From: an uncultured Prevotella sp.
Lineage (GTDB): Bacteria; Bacteroidota; Bacteroidia; Bacteroidales; Bacteroidaceae
Assembly (NCBI GenBank): GCA_900772835.1
Contig: CAAGSA010000085.1
Location: forward strand, 1-6,486
Length of the DNA stretch: 6,486 nt
Direction of reading: 5' to 3'
Shown in pieces: positions 1 through 6,220 of this stretch (position 1 is its first letter; each line of letters opens with the position of its first letter). Under the pieces are notes generated by a model. That model was not told the origin of the DNA. It made no database searches and saw nothing but the letters and a program-made list of their open reading frames with translations. The position numbers and the translations under genes are program-made.

Positions 1-2
1 AC

Positions 3-188
3 ACCTTATTATTTATATATAGCTGGGAGAGAGCTTTTGTTTTAGAAGGAAGAGAAGGGACAGATGTTCCAGACATGCCGGAGGACTGGGAAAGGCCGTA
101 TGTTATAGAAAAGCCATATATTCTAAATATAGATATTGAGGTGGGCAATAGAGGGATAAAAAGAGAAAAAGCCGGGGGTGACTTTTGA
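3..188 (+). CDS. Possible 3' end of an unidentified gene (5' truncated)
   Basis: An open frame runs from the left edge for 61 codons to a TGA at 186-188. The residues are charged and protein-like (for example VPDMPEDWERPYVIEKPYI) but match no family I know. Against it: codon use (AGA, AGG, ATA, TTA, CTA) is AT-rich, unlike the GC-rich genes elsewhere in the window, and the last codons and stop fall inside the hairpin at 168-205. If real, it converges on the minus-strand gene at 307-2142 and the two genes share that hairpin. It could equally be chance open sequence in non-coding DNA, or foreign DNA. Function unknown. Confidence 0.3.
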   Translation, partial: TLLFIYSWERAFVLEGREGTDVPDMPEDWERPYVIEKPYILNIDIEVGNRGIKREKAGGDF

Positions 189-205
189 AAGTCAACTCCG
201 GCTTT
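168..205 (-). terminator. Intrinsic terminator of the T9SS-substrate gene, possibly bidirectional
   Basis: Arms at 168-184 and 189-205 form a 17-bp stem with one G.U pair and one G.A mismatch around a 4-nt loop (185-188). Read on the minus strand, the stem is followed by TTTTTCTCTTTTT, a good U-tract. On the plus strand only GTTGTGG follows, which is weak. It therefore most likely ends transcription of the minus-strand gene whose stop codon is about 100 bp upstream, and may also stop any transcript coming from the left edge. Confidence 0.8.
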
Positions 206-255
206 GTTGTGGATATCTTAAAAAATTACTGCCAAGAGAACTTCTTTAAGATTTT

Positions 256-322
256 CTCTACTGAGAAAACATTAATCCTTGAAGATTCCTCTACTGAGAA
301 AGAACATTAATCCTTGAAGATT
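256..322 (-). repeat. Tandem direct repeat (about 35-bp unit) spanning the 3' end of the T9SS-substrate gene
   Basis: Positions 256-287 and 289-322 are nearly identical, differing by a 2-bp indel (AAAAC versus AAAGAAC). A partial third copy of the TTnAAGATT segment lies at 246-254. The inner copy contains the final codons and stop of the minus-strand gene; the outer copy repeats the codons for IFKD plus TAA, out of frame with the gene because the two stop positions are 35 bp apart. The unit contains a small inverted repeat around a TACT loop, perfect over 7 bp in the outer copy (TTTTCTC at 252-258, GAGAAAA at 263-269). It looks like a slippage or tandem-duplication event in the 3' untranslated region. 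Confidence 0.85.
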
Positions 323-2142
323 TTCTTGGTTCCGTTTGCGGTCTTTACGATGTAGATGCCGGATGGAGCTCCAGCAAGCGAAACTTCGCAACCTTCGCCT
401 GAAGCGACTACGCTTCCTGCAAGCTGACCGGCAGCATTGTAAACGAGTACTCTCTCGCCGCGCTGCGTGCCGCTGATCTGGAGACTGTCGCCGTTGAAGC
501 GGAGTGCAGAAGCAACGGAACCGTCGTTTGCGAGTGCGATTGAAGTAACGCCACTGTCGTTCTTCACGTTAACCCAAGCCACGAGATACAATCCGAAGCC
601 CTTGTACTCATCGTCCACTTCCTCTACCGGACAGTAGTTTCCGTCGACCACATACTCCGATGTCTCCGGCACTTTGACCGGCTTGACATAGAGTGAAGAA
701 ACCTTCGACTTGTGCTTTACTGTGCAGAGACCGACGCAAGTGCGTGTTGCACCTGGGTCCGGCTCGTCAATCCACAGATCCTCAGGGAATTCGAACGCCA
801 CATAGAACGGGCCTTTCGCCACGATAGGCTTGTCCTTGAACTCGAATCCGCGCTGCTCCCATGTACCGAGGTTCAGAGAGCCCCAAGCCTCAAGCATAGT
901 CTTGTCGATTCTGCCGTAGATGTTGTTCAGGTCGGGTCTGCCGTCCTTCTCGCCATACACCACGATGCTGAATGGCTTTGCGCCCTCTTCCTTGAAGTAG
1001 CGGATAGCGAGGTTGTAGTAGTAGAGATAGAAGCTGAGTGAATATATTTCGTAGTCGCGTCCTTCCGGCACGTCGAATCTCTCGGCGAACCTTGAGTAAT
1101 AGTGGTTCACACCAGCAACGAAGTCAGCATACGGATGAGTTTCGTAAGCATCCAGATTGTCGCGCGAAGTCATTGCGTCGGCTCCCGGGTTCATCATCAA
1201 CAGCGGCAGGTTTTCGCAGTTTCCGAGCACCGAAACATCCAACGAAGACGTGGTGGAATTTGATCCACGGCTGTTCTTGACAGTAAGCTTCACGTTGTAT
1301 GTGCCCGACTTGGGGAAGAAGAAAGAAGGATTCTTCTCGGTAGAAGTTGAGGGATAAGCTCCTTCCACCTCCCAGAGATAAGACTTGGCGTCGGTAGAGA
1401 GGTTGACCATCTTTATCTGCGAGTTGCTGAATCCAACCAACTGACTGTTAATCAATTCGTAGCAGGCATCTGTAGTGAAGTTAGCCTTCGGCATCGGCAC
1501 AGCTTCAGGATAAGTCACAGTGAACAGGTCCACTCCGAACCATCCGGCAAAGGCACCGGCAGCAGAGATATGGAAAGAGAAGCAATAGTCGCCGTCCTCT
1601 TCAGGCACGAACGACGTGCTCACCTTCTGCCACTTCGAGAATTCGCATTCCGTCATGCCCGTGAGCTTGGTGTGGAACTCCGAGTCCTGCTCCTTTCCCA
1701 CGGTAAATTCGAAATCGGTCTTGTTCTTCGACTGTGGGTTGCCCGGTGCATAGATATAAAAAGAAATCGTGTACTTCACGTTCTTCTTCATCTTGAAGAA
1801 AGAAGTGTAGACACGATCTTCGCGCGGCTGGCTGCTTTCCAGTGCCAGGAGATAATAGTCACCCTGCTTTGCCGGAATATTGGTCCAGCTGCTCGTGATG
1901 AACGGCATGTCGCCCACGGCGAGCCATCCCTTCGGAACGTTGGTCGTTCCGTCGTAATCGTTGTTTTCGTTCTCGAACGACTGCGAGTAAGGCATGTCGC
2001 AGAACACCTTGTCGTCGTCCTCGTCGGCGGCGGCAGCAGCCACGGCGTTACTTCCGCCAAAGGATTGCACACTTGCTGCAGCCCCCACGGCATAAAGCGC
2101 GAGAACCAGCGAAAGGGTCTTGATTTTTGTAAAGAATTTCAT
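307..2142 (-). CDS. Secreted multidomain PKD protein with T9SS type A sorting domain
   Basis: A 611-residue exported protein, probably surface-attached or released through the type IX secretion system; no catalytic domain is recognised. Residues 1-24 are a signal peptide (KFFTKIK, then the hydrophobic stretch LSLVLALYAVGAAAS), followed by an acidic EDDDK patch near 41-45. Residues about 51-212 resemble the jelly-roll 'choice-of-anchor J'/MAM-like adhesive domains of Bacteroidetes. Residues about 219-306 are a PKD domain (SYLWEV, NPSFFFPKSGTYNVKLTVKN). Residues about 320-526 form an aromatic-rich beta domain that I cannot name. Residues about 540-611 fit the T9SS type A C-terminal domain: VLVYNAAGQLAGS, then APSGIYIVKTANGTKKIFKD, with a basic tail. 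In known substrates this domain is cleaved after passage through the outer membrane. The gene stands alone, divergent from the synthase operon, and ends in a tandem repeat and a terminator. The ATG at 2142 is preceded by A/T-rich sequence, as usual in this phylum. Likely role: adhesion or glycan/protein binding (inferred). Confidence 0.85.
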   Translation of the reverse strand: MKFFTKIKTLSLVLALYAVGAAASVQSFGGSNAVAAAAADEDDDKVFCDMPYSQSFENENNDYDGTTNVPKGWLAVGDMPFITSSWTNIPAKQGDYYLLALESSQPREDRVYTSFFKMKKNVKYTISFYIYAPGNPQSKNKTDFEFTVGKEQDSEFHTKLTGMTECEFSKWQKVSTSFVPEEDGDYCFSFHISAAGAFAGWFGVDLFTVTYPEAVPMPKANFTTDACYELINSQLVGFSNSQIKMVNLSTDAKSYLWEVEGAYPSTSTEKNPSFFFPKSGTYNVKLTVKNSRGSNSTTSSLDVSVLGNCENLPLLMMNPGADAMTSRDNLDAYETHPYADFVAGVNHYYSRFAERFDVPEGRDYEIYSLSFYLYYYNLAIRYFKEEGAKPFSIVVYGEKDGRPDLNNIYGRIDKTMLEAWGSLNLGTWEQRGFEFKDKPIVAKGPFYVAFEFPEDLWIDEPDPGATRTCVGLCTVKHKSKVSSLYVKPVKVPETSEYVVDGNYCPVEEVDDEYKGFGLYLVAWVNVKNDSGVTSIALANDGSVASALRFNGDSLQISGTQRGERVLVYNAAGQLAGSVVASGEGCEVSLAGAPSGIYIVKTANGTKKIFKD

Positions 2143-2151
2143 AAAAATTTA

Positions 2152-2184
2152 TAAAGTTAAAGTGTTTCCATATTTGTCAACAAA
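2152..2184 (-). promoter_or_regulatory. Weak candidate promoter for the T9SS-substrate gene
   Basis: On the minus strand, TTTG (2184-2181) is followed after 21 nt by TAACTTTA (2159-2152), a 7-of-8 match to the Bacteroidetes -7 consensus TAnnTTTG at about the expected spacing. The drawback is position: transcription would start only a few bases before the ATG at 2142, giving almost no leader. The real promoter may therefore lie further upstream. Confidence 0.25.
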
Positions 2185-2431
2185 GCTGCGCTCACGAACG
2201 GATGCGCTTCAGAAGCACACATTTCCCGCTATATAAAAAGACAGCAATATCGTTCATTCGGTTGCAAATTTAAGTCATTATCTCAAGACGAGCACAATTT
2301 ACAGCGTTAAAACATATTAATAGCCAAGAAAACGAAACCGCATACCATATAAAATAAAGCGCGCACTACACGGCGAAATGTTAAATTAGGGAAAACCCCG
2401 GCAAAAACCCGAATATCTCAAATAGTTTATA

Positions 2432-2439
2432 TACCTTTG
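2432..2439 (+). promoter_or_regulatory. Bacteroidetes -7 promoter element of the synthase operon
   Basis: TACCTTTG exactly matches the TAnnTTTG consensus used by the primary sigma factor of Bacteroidetes, in the common context ATACCTTTGCA. It lies 29 bp before the ATG at 2469, giving a short A/T-rich leader. No clear TTTG/TTG -33 element is visible about 20 bp upstream, which is often the weaker of the two boxes. Confidence 0.65.
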
Positions 2440-2468
2440 CATTAGACATATTTTTAAAAAGCAATATA

Positions 2469-3794
2469 ATGCAAACAAACGTGAAACCCGCTGAGGGCAA
2501 ATTAGGAATAATGATTGTGGGCAACGGAGCCGTTGCCACGACATTCATGACGGGAGTGCTTATGACGCGCCGCGGACTGACAAAGCCTGTAGGCTCGATG
2601 ACCCAGTACGACAAGATCCGCGTAGGCAAGGGAGCAGACAAGAAATACCTGCACTACAAGGACATCGTTCCGCTGGCAAACCTCGACGACATCGTGTTCG
2701 GCACATGGGACGTGTATCCGCAGAACGCCTACCAGGCAGCAATGTACGCCGAAGTGCTGAAGGAGAAGGACATCAACCCCGTGAAGGACGAGCTTGAGAA
2801 GATCAAGCCCATGAAGGCTGCCTTCGACAAGAACTACGCCAAGCGTCTGGACGGCGACAACGTGAAGGACTGCAAGACACGCTGGGAAATGGTGGAAGCG
2901 CTGCGCGAAGACATCCGCAACTTCAAGAAGGAGAACAACTGCTCGCGTATCGTGGTGATATGGGCAGCATCGACAGAGATATACGTGCCGGTGGACGAAG
3001 CCGTACACTACCGCCTTGCCGACCTCGAGCAGGCAATGAAGGCTGACGACCGCGAGCGCATCGCCCCATCGATGTGCTACGCCTACGCAGCACTCACCGA
3101 AGGCGCACCCTTCATCATGGGCGCACCAAACACCACAGTGGACATACCCGCAATGTGGGAGCTCGCCGAGAAGACCAGGATGCCAATCGCCGGCAAGGAC
3201 TTCAAGACAGGACAGACACTCGTGAAGAGCGGCTTCGCCCCGATCATCGGCACGCGCTGCCTGGGTCTGAGCGGATGGTTCTCGACAAACATACTCGGCA
3301 ACCGCGACGGACTCGTATTGGACGAGCCGGCAAACTTCCACACGAAGGAGGTGAGCAAGCTCTCCACACTGGAGACAATTCTGAAACCCGACGTGCAGCC
3401 CGACCTCTACGGCCACGGCAACGACGAGGACACACAGTACTACCACAAGGTGCGCATCAACTACTATCCGCCGCGCAACGACAACAAGGAGGGATGGGAC
3501 AACATCGACATCTTCGGATGGATGGGCTACCCGATGCAGGTGAAGATAAACTTCCTCTGCCGCGACTCAATCCTCGCCGCACCGCTGCTGCTCGACCTCT
3601 GCCTGCTGAGCGACCTCGCGGCGCGCGCCGGACGCTACGGCACACAGCGCTTCCTGAGCTTCTTCCTAAAGAGTCCGCAGCACGACTACACCCAGGGCGA
3701 AGAGGCAGTGAACAACCTTTACCAGCAGTACACAATGCTAAAGAACGCCATCCGCGAGATGGGCGGATACGAAGCAGATGAAGAAATTGACTAA
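2469..3794 (+). CDS. ino1: Inositol-3-phosphate synthase (myo-inositol-1-phosphate synthase)
   Basis: A cytoplasmic NAD-dependent enzyme converting glucose 6-phosphate to 1L-myo-inositol 1-phosphate, the first committed step to inositol and inositol lipids. The 441 residues cover the whole family fold. Residues 13-28 (GIMIVGNGAVATTFMT) form the Rossmann nucleotide-binding loop. VIWAASTEIY (163-172) corresponds to the family's LWTxNTERY segment, and MGAPNTTVDIP (217-227) to its NGSPQNT segment. AGKDFKTGQTLVKSG (241-255) corresponds to the GDDFKSGQTKxKS active-site loop and carries candidate catalytic lysines K244 and K248. STNILGNRDG (272-281) and KVRINYYPP (327-335) match the later conserved blocks. 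It is shorter than the yeast enzyme, as is usual for bacterial forms. The start follows a -7 box by 29 bp. Its 3' end overlaps the next frame by 17 bp. In Bacteroides thetaiotaomicron a homologous enzyme feeds inositol-lipid synthesis; the phosphatidylinositol-phosphate synthase and phosphatase genes expected for that pathway are not in this window. Confidence 0.95.
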   Translation: MQTNVKPAEGKLGIMIVGNGAVATTFMTGVLMTRRGLTKPVGSMTQYDKIRVGKGADKKYLHYKDIVPLANLDDIVFGTWDVYPQNAYQAAMYAEVLKEKDINPVKDELEKIKPMKAAFDKNYAKRLDGDNVKDCKTRWEMVEALREDIRNFKKENNCSRIVVIWAASTEIYVPVDEAVHYRLADLEQAMKADDRERIAPSMCYAYAALTEGAPFIMGAPNTTVDIPAMWELAEKTRMPIAGKDFKTGQTLVKSGFAPIIGTRCLGLSGWFSTNILGNRDGLVLDEPANFHTKEVSKLSTLETILKPDVQPDLYGHGNDEDTQYYHKVRINYYPPRNDNKEGWDNIDIFGWMGYPMQVKINFLCRDSILAAPLLLDLCLLSDLAARAGRYGTQRFLSFFLKSPQHDYTQGEEAVNNLYQQYTMLKNAIREMGGYEADEEID

Positions 3795-4797
3795 ATTGAA
3801 CAAAAAACAGATAACAATGCGATCGCTACCAGTAGCAATACTGGCAGCGATTGCTTTTATATCGACACCCTCGCTCCTGCCCGAAACAGCTGACGGCATG
3901 AAGCGGAGTGTGGCGGTGGTGGAATGCAGTGAACAGTATGAAATCATCGCCGGGGGGAAGACCGTGGCAAGTTTCGACAGCATAGCGGCCGACACCACAC
4001 TCTGCCAGCTGAAGGAAAAGGCAGACAGCGACACGGAACACAAGGCAACAGTGTGCGGCTGCTGGATGAACCGCCTGTCATTCATACCCTCATGCCGGGG
4101 CAGAATATTCGCCGCCGACCCCTTTGCCGGAAGAACCGACTGCACGCCGGCGGCAAACAGGAACATCGCCGCGCTGATAGGAAACACCATAAGGGAAACC
4201 GAAGCGCAACTGAAGACACACGAAAGGCGGAGCAGCGAACTCCACTACTATCTGGACACGCACAGCGTGAAGGACGAGGGCTACAACACGATGGCTGCAT
4301 ACGCCGAGGAGAACAACCGCCGCCGGGCAAGTATGGAGAAGAGCCTGCAGCTGCTTGAGAACATCCGGGGGAGAAAAGACGTGAGGATAAGGATACGGCG
4401 CACATACACCCTGCTCTACCCCACCGCCGACGGCAGAAAAGCGGGTAGGGCAAAGTGCGACGTGATTGCCGAGGAGAGCAGCCGGCTGCCCAAGGGCACG
4501 CTGATGCTGCAGACGCAGAACGGCTTCATACCCGAAAATACCCACGCCGTATACCGGTTCGACGTGTTCCGCACCACGCCCGAAAAAGGCGACACCATCA
4601 CCGCCGCCGGAATATTCGGACTCGGCGCCGCCAGCACTGCCGCCAAGGCGCTGCAAAGGGCGAACGTGTTCAAGGGCTGCGCCACATCAGCCCAAACGCA
4701 CGACATTCCGCCGCTGCTCGCCCCCGAAGGAGCTCCGCTGTTCAACCGCCACGGATTCTTCATCGGCATAAACATGAAGGGAGGGATAGCAAGATGA
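3778..4797 (+). CDS. Exported protein of unknown family, possible inactive trypsin-like protease
   Basis: A 339-residue protein I cannot name with certainty. Residues 17-30 (LPVAILAAIAFIST) form a signal peptide or N-terminal anchor. Two starts fit: ATG 3778 (overlapping the synthase by 17 bp) and ATG 3817, which gives the compact signal MRSLPVAILAAIAFIS. Residues about 128-200 are charged and predicted helical or coiled-coil (ETEAQLKTHERRSSEL, EENNRRRASMEKSLQLLEN). The C-terminal part resembles the end of a chymotrypsin-fold domain: GDTITAAGIFGLG (271-283) and EGAPLFNRHGFFIGIN (317-332), compared with GD..AIGNPFGLG and SGGPLVN..GEVIGIN in HtrA-type proteases. The nucleophile serine would be Glu317. 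GRIFAADPFA (108-117) may align with the ILTAAHCV segment, with Pro in place of His. All catalytic residues would then be lost, making it a pseudoprotease; this is inferred from pattern alone. Its stop overlaps the lysozyme start (ATGA), indicating translational coupling and joint function in the envelope. Confidence 0.8.
   Translation: MKKLTKLNKKQITMRSLPVAILAAIAFISTPSLLPETADGMKRSVAVVECSEQYEIIAGGKTVASFDSIAADTTLCQLKEKADSDTEHKATVCGCWMNRLSFIPSCRGRIFAADPFAGRTDCTPAANRNIAALIGNTIRETEAQLKTHERRSSELHYYLDTHSVKDEGYNTMAAYAEENNRRRASMEKSLQLLENIRGRKDVRIRIRRTYTLLYPTADGRKAGRAKCDVIAEESSRLPKGTLMLQTQNGFIPENTHAVYRFDVFRTTPEKGDTITAAGIFGLGAASTAAKALQRANVFKGCATSAQTHDIPPLLAPEGAPLFNRHGFFIGINMKGGIAR
3819..3860 (+). terminator. 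Terminator-like hairpin after the synthase, inside the next gene's signal-peptide codons
   Basis: GCGATCGCTACCAGTA (3819-3834) pairs with 3839-3854 in a 16-bp stem with one G.U pair and one A.C mismatch, closed by a GCAA tetraloop of the stable GNRA class (3835-3838). TTTTAT follows at 3855-3860. It begins 25 bp after the synthase stop. This is the form of an intrinsic terminator, yet it lies in the coding sequence of the downstream gene, and the alternative ATG at 3817-3819 sits at the base of the stem. It may partly terminate transcription after the synthase, attenuate the two envelope genes, or control initiation at 3817. The structure is plain to see; its function is inferred. Confidence 0.5.
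4779..4785 (+). promoter_or_regulatory. Shine-Dalgarno-like sequence of the lysozyme gene
   Basis: GGGAGGG lies 8 bp before ATG 4794, inside the last codons of the preceding gene. Strong Shine-Dalgarno sites are uncommon in Bacteroidetes. Together with the lipoprotein signal that begins at 4794, this supports that start over the in-frame ATG at 4455. Confidence 0.5.
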
Positions 4798-5984
4798 GAA
4801 AACTGCTACATTATATAATATGTATAGTCGCCACGGCGGCCACGGCATCATGCCACGGGGGCGACAGCGGCAATACAGCCACGCTGCACAGCGGCGACTA
4901 CTGCTACCGGGGCGAGACCGCGAACGGCAAGCCCCACGGCTACGGTGTGCTCTCGCGCCACGACACCATAATCTACAGCGGAACATGGAAGAGCGGCAAG
5001 CGCGAGGGCTACGGCACCGCCACCGACTCCCTGGGCAGGGAAATCACAGCCCTATGGCAGGCCGACACCATCATCAGCGGCACAAGGACCGACTCGCTCG
5101 GCACATACCACGGCGGTTTCGGCCCCTCGCTGCTTGCCGACGGACACGGCACGTGGCGTGGGGCGGACGGCTCGTTCTACACCGGACAGTGGACCGGCGA
5201 CCGGCGGAACGGCTTCGGCTGCGGAGTGATGGAGAACGGAAAGGTGAAGGCTGGCGACTGGCGCAACGACAGATACCGCGGCGAGCGCATGCTCCACACC
5301 TCCGACCGCATCTACGGCATCGACCTCTCGCGCCACCAGCACGAGAAGGGGCGCAAGCGATACGGCATCGACTGGAAGAACCTTACCATCACCAGCCTCG
5401 GCCCGGGCAACCACGGCACTGGCACATACCGCATATCATTCATATACATAAAGTCGACCGAAGGCACGACGGTGAAAAACCGCTACTTCCTCGGCGACTA
5501 CCGCCAGGCACGCGCCCACGGCTTCCACACAGGCGCCTACCACTTCTTCTCAGCCAGAAGCACAGCCGCGCAACAGGCACACTATTTCCTGAAGAACTCC
5601 CGGTTCCAGAAGGGCGACCTGCCGCCAGTGCTCGACCTCGAACCTACCGCCCGGCAGATAGAGCTTATGGGGGGAGCGGAAGGGATGTTCCGCCGCGTGA
5701 GGACGTGGCTCAACATCGTGCAGCGCGCCACGGGCGTGAAGCCGGTGCTGTATGTGGGACAGGGCTTCGTGAACAAATACCTGCCCCAGGCCCCCGACAT
5801 CAAGAACAGCTACCCTATCTGGATTGCGCGCTACGGACAGTACCGTCCCGACATCAAGCTCGCCTTCTGGCAGCTCACGCCCTACGGCAGAGTGAGAGGA
5901 GTTCACGGCGAGGTGGACATCAACGTGTTCAACGGCTATCACGAGCAGTTCCGCGAGTTTATGCAGAGGGCTGGAGTGAAATAA
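4794..5984 (+). CDS. MORN-repeat GH25 lysozyme (N-acetylmuramidase) lipoprotein
   Basis: A 396-residue peptidoglycan hydrolase predicted to cleave the MurNAc-GlcNAc beta-1,4 bond. Residues 1-20 are a lipoprotein signal (HYIICIVATAATAS, then Cys20), so the mature protein is probably membrane-anchored. Residues about 37-165 hold about four to five MORN-type repeats: YRGETANGKPHGYG (38-51), YSGTWKSGKREGYG (61-74), a degenerate copy at 105-124, YTGQWTGDRRNGFG (129-142) and a final partial one near 153-163. Residues about 172-390 are a GH25 barrel: YGIDLSRHQ with Asp177, YIKSTEGT (218-225), GAYHFF (247-252), VLDLEP with Asp281 and Glu283 (the DxE catalytic pair), YPIWIARYG (340-348), FWQLTPYG (358-365) and EVDINVFNG with Asp375. 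The acids expected for activity are present. The frame stays open upstream to 4455, but 4794 is chosen because the lipoprotein signal and a GGGAGGG ribosome site are there. It overlaps the preceding gene by 4 bp (ATGA). Likely role: wall remodelling or attack on other cells' walls; MORN modules may bind membrane or partners. Confidence 0.92.
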   Translation: MRKLLHYIICIVATAATASCHGGDSGNTATLHSGDYCYRGETANGKPHGYGVLSRHDTIIYSGTWKSGKREGYGTATDSLGREITALWQADTIISGTRTDSLGTYHGGFGPSLLADGHGTWRGADGSFYTGQWTGDRRNGFGCGVMENGKVKAGDWRNDRYRGERMLHTSDRIYGIDLSRHQHEKGRKRYGIDWKNLTITSLGPGNHGTGTYRISFIYIKSTEGTTVKNRYFLGDYRQARAHGFHTGAYHFFSARSTAAQQAHYFLKNSRFQKGDLPPVLDLEPTARQIELMGGAEGMFRRVRTWLNIVQRATGVKPVLYVGQGFVNKYLPQAPDIKNSYPIWIARYGQYRPDIKLAFWQLTPYGRVRGVHGEVDINVFNGYHEQFREFMQRAGVK

Positions 5985-5990
5985 CAGGAG

Positions 5991-6079
5991 AAACGGAAAG
6001 AAACCGCAGAGAATTTAACCTTTGTTTATTTTTAAGAGGTCAGAATTTAACACACGGTTTCTTTCCGTTTTCGTTTTTA
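5991..6079 (+). terminator. Operon-end terminator with a long loop
   Basis: AAACGGAAAGAAACCG (5991-6006) and 6055-6070 form a perfect 16-bp inverted repeat beginning 7 bp after the lysozyme stop, followed by TCGTTTTTATATA. The 48-nt loop is long for an intrinsic terminator and contains a direct repeat AGAATTTAAC (6010-6019 and 6042-6051). On the minus strand no U-tract follows, so it should act for the plus-strand operon. A role in mRNA 3'-end stability is also possible. Confidence 0.65.
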
Positions 6080-6220
6080 TATACACGGTTTTGCAATACA
6101 CACATTACATTTATATAATACATAAGAAAAACGACACCCCGTTTTTGTACATTTATCGAAAAAAGAGGACGTTTTAGTGGCTCGCGGAGGAAGATTTGCA
6201 ATAGTTTTAAGCAAAAACTT

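Larger units (their letters stand above)
2143..2468. other. Divergent intergenic region
   Basis: This 326-bp AT-rich stretch lies between the start codons of the minus-strand T9SS-substrate gene and the plus-strand inositol-phosphate synthase, so it must hold promoters for both. The visible elements are a Bacteroidetes-type -7 box at 2432-2439 for the synthase, a weaker candidate at 2152-2184 for the minus-strand gene, and an imperfect inverted repeat at 2203-2219 (TGCGCTTC/GAAGCACA). I see no coding sequence or RNA gene here. Confidence 0.7.

Noticed and set aside
1570..2154. A 194-codon plus-strand frame opposite the T9SS-substrate gene.
   Set aside because: The minus-strand frame has a signal peptide and PKD and sorting domains; this one is a shadow with no recognisable features.
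2502..3446. A 314-codon open frame on the minus strand, antisense to the inositol-phosphate synthase.
   Set aside because: It is a shadow of the GC-rich codon use of the synthase. The translation is Val/His/Cys-rich, resembles no family, and has no promoter or ribosome site of its own.
4455..4793. An N-terminal extension of the lysozyme frame back to the ATG at 4455.
   Set aside because: It overlaps the preceding gene, is Arg/His-rich, and would bury the lipoprotein signal that begins at 4794 behind a GGGAGGG ribosome site.
6017..6025. TAACCTTTG in the terminator loop, resembling a -7 promoter box.
   Set aside because: It has one base too many between TA and TTTG, lies inside the terminator structure, and no gene follows.
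4820..6118. A 432-codon plus-strand frame overlapping the lysozyme gene.
   Set aside because: The translation is Arg/His/Pro-rich, typical of a shifted frame of a GC-rich gene, while the overlapping frame encodes an intact GH25 domain.
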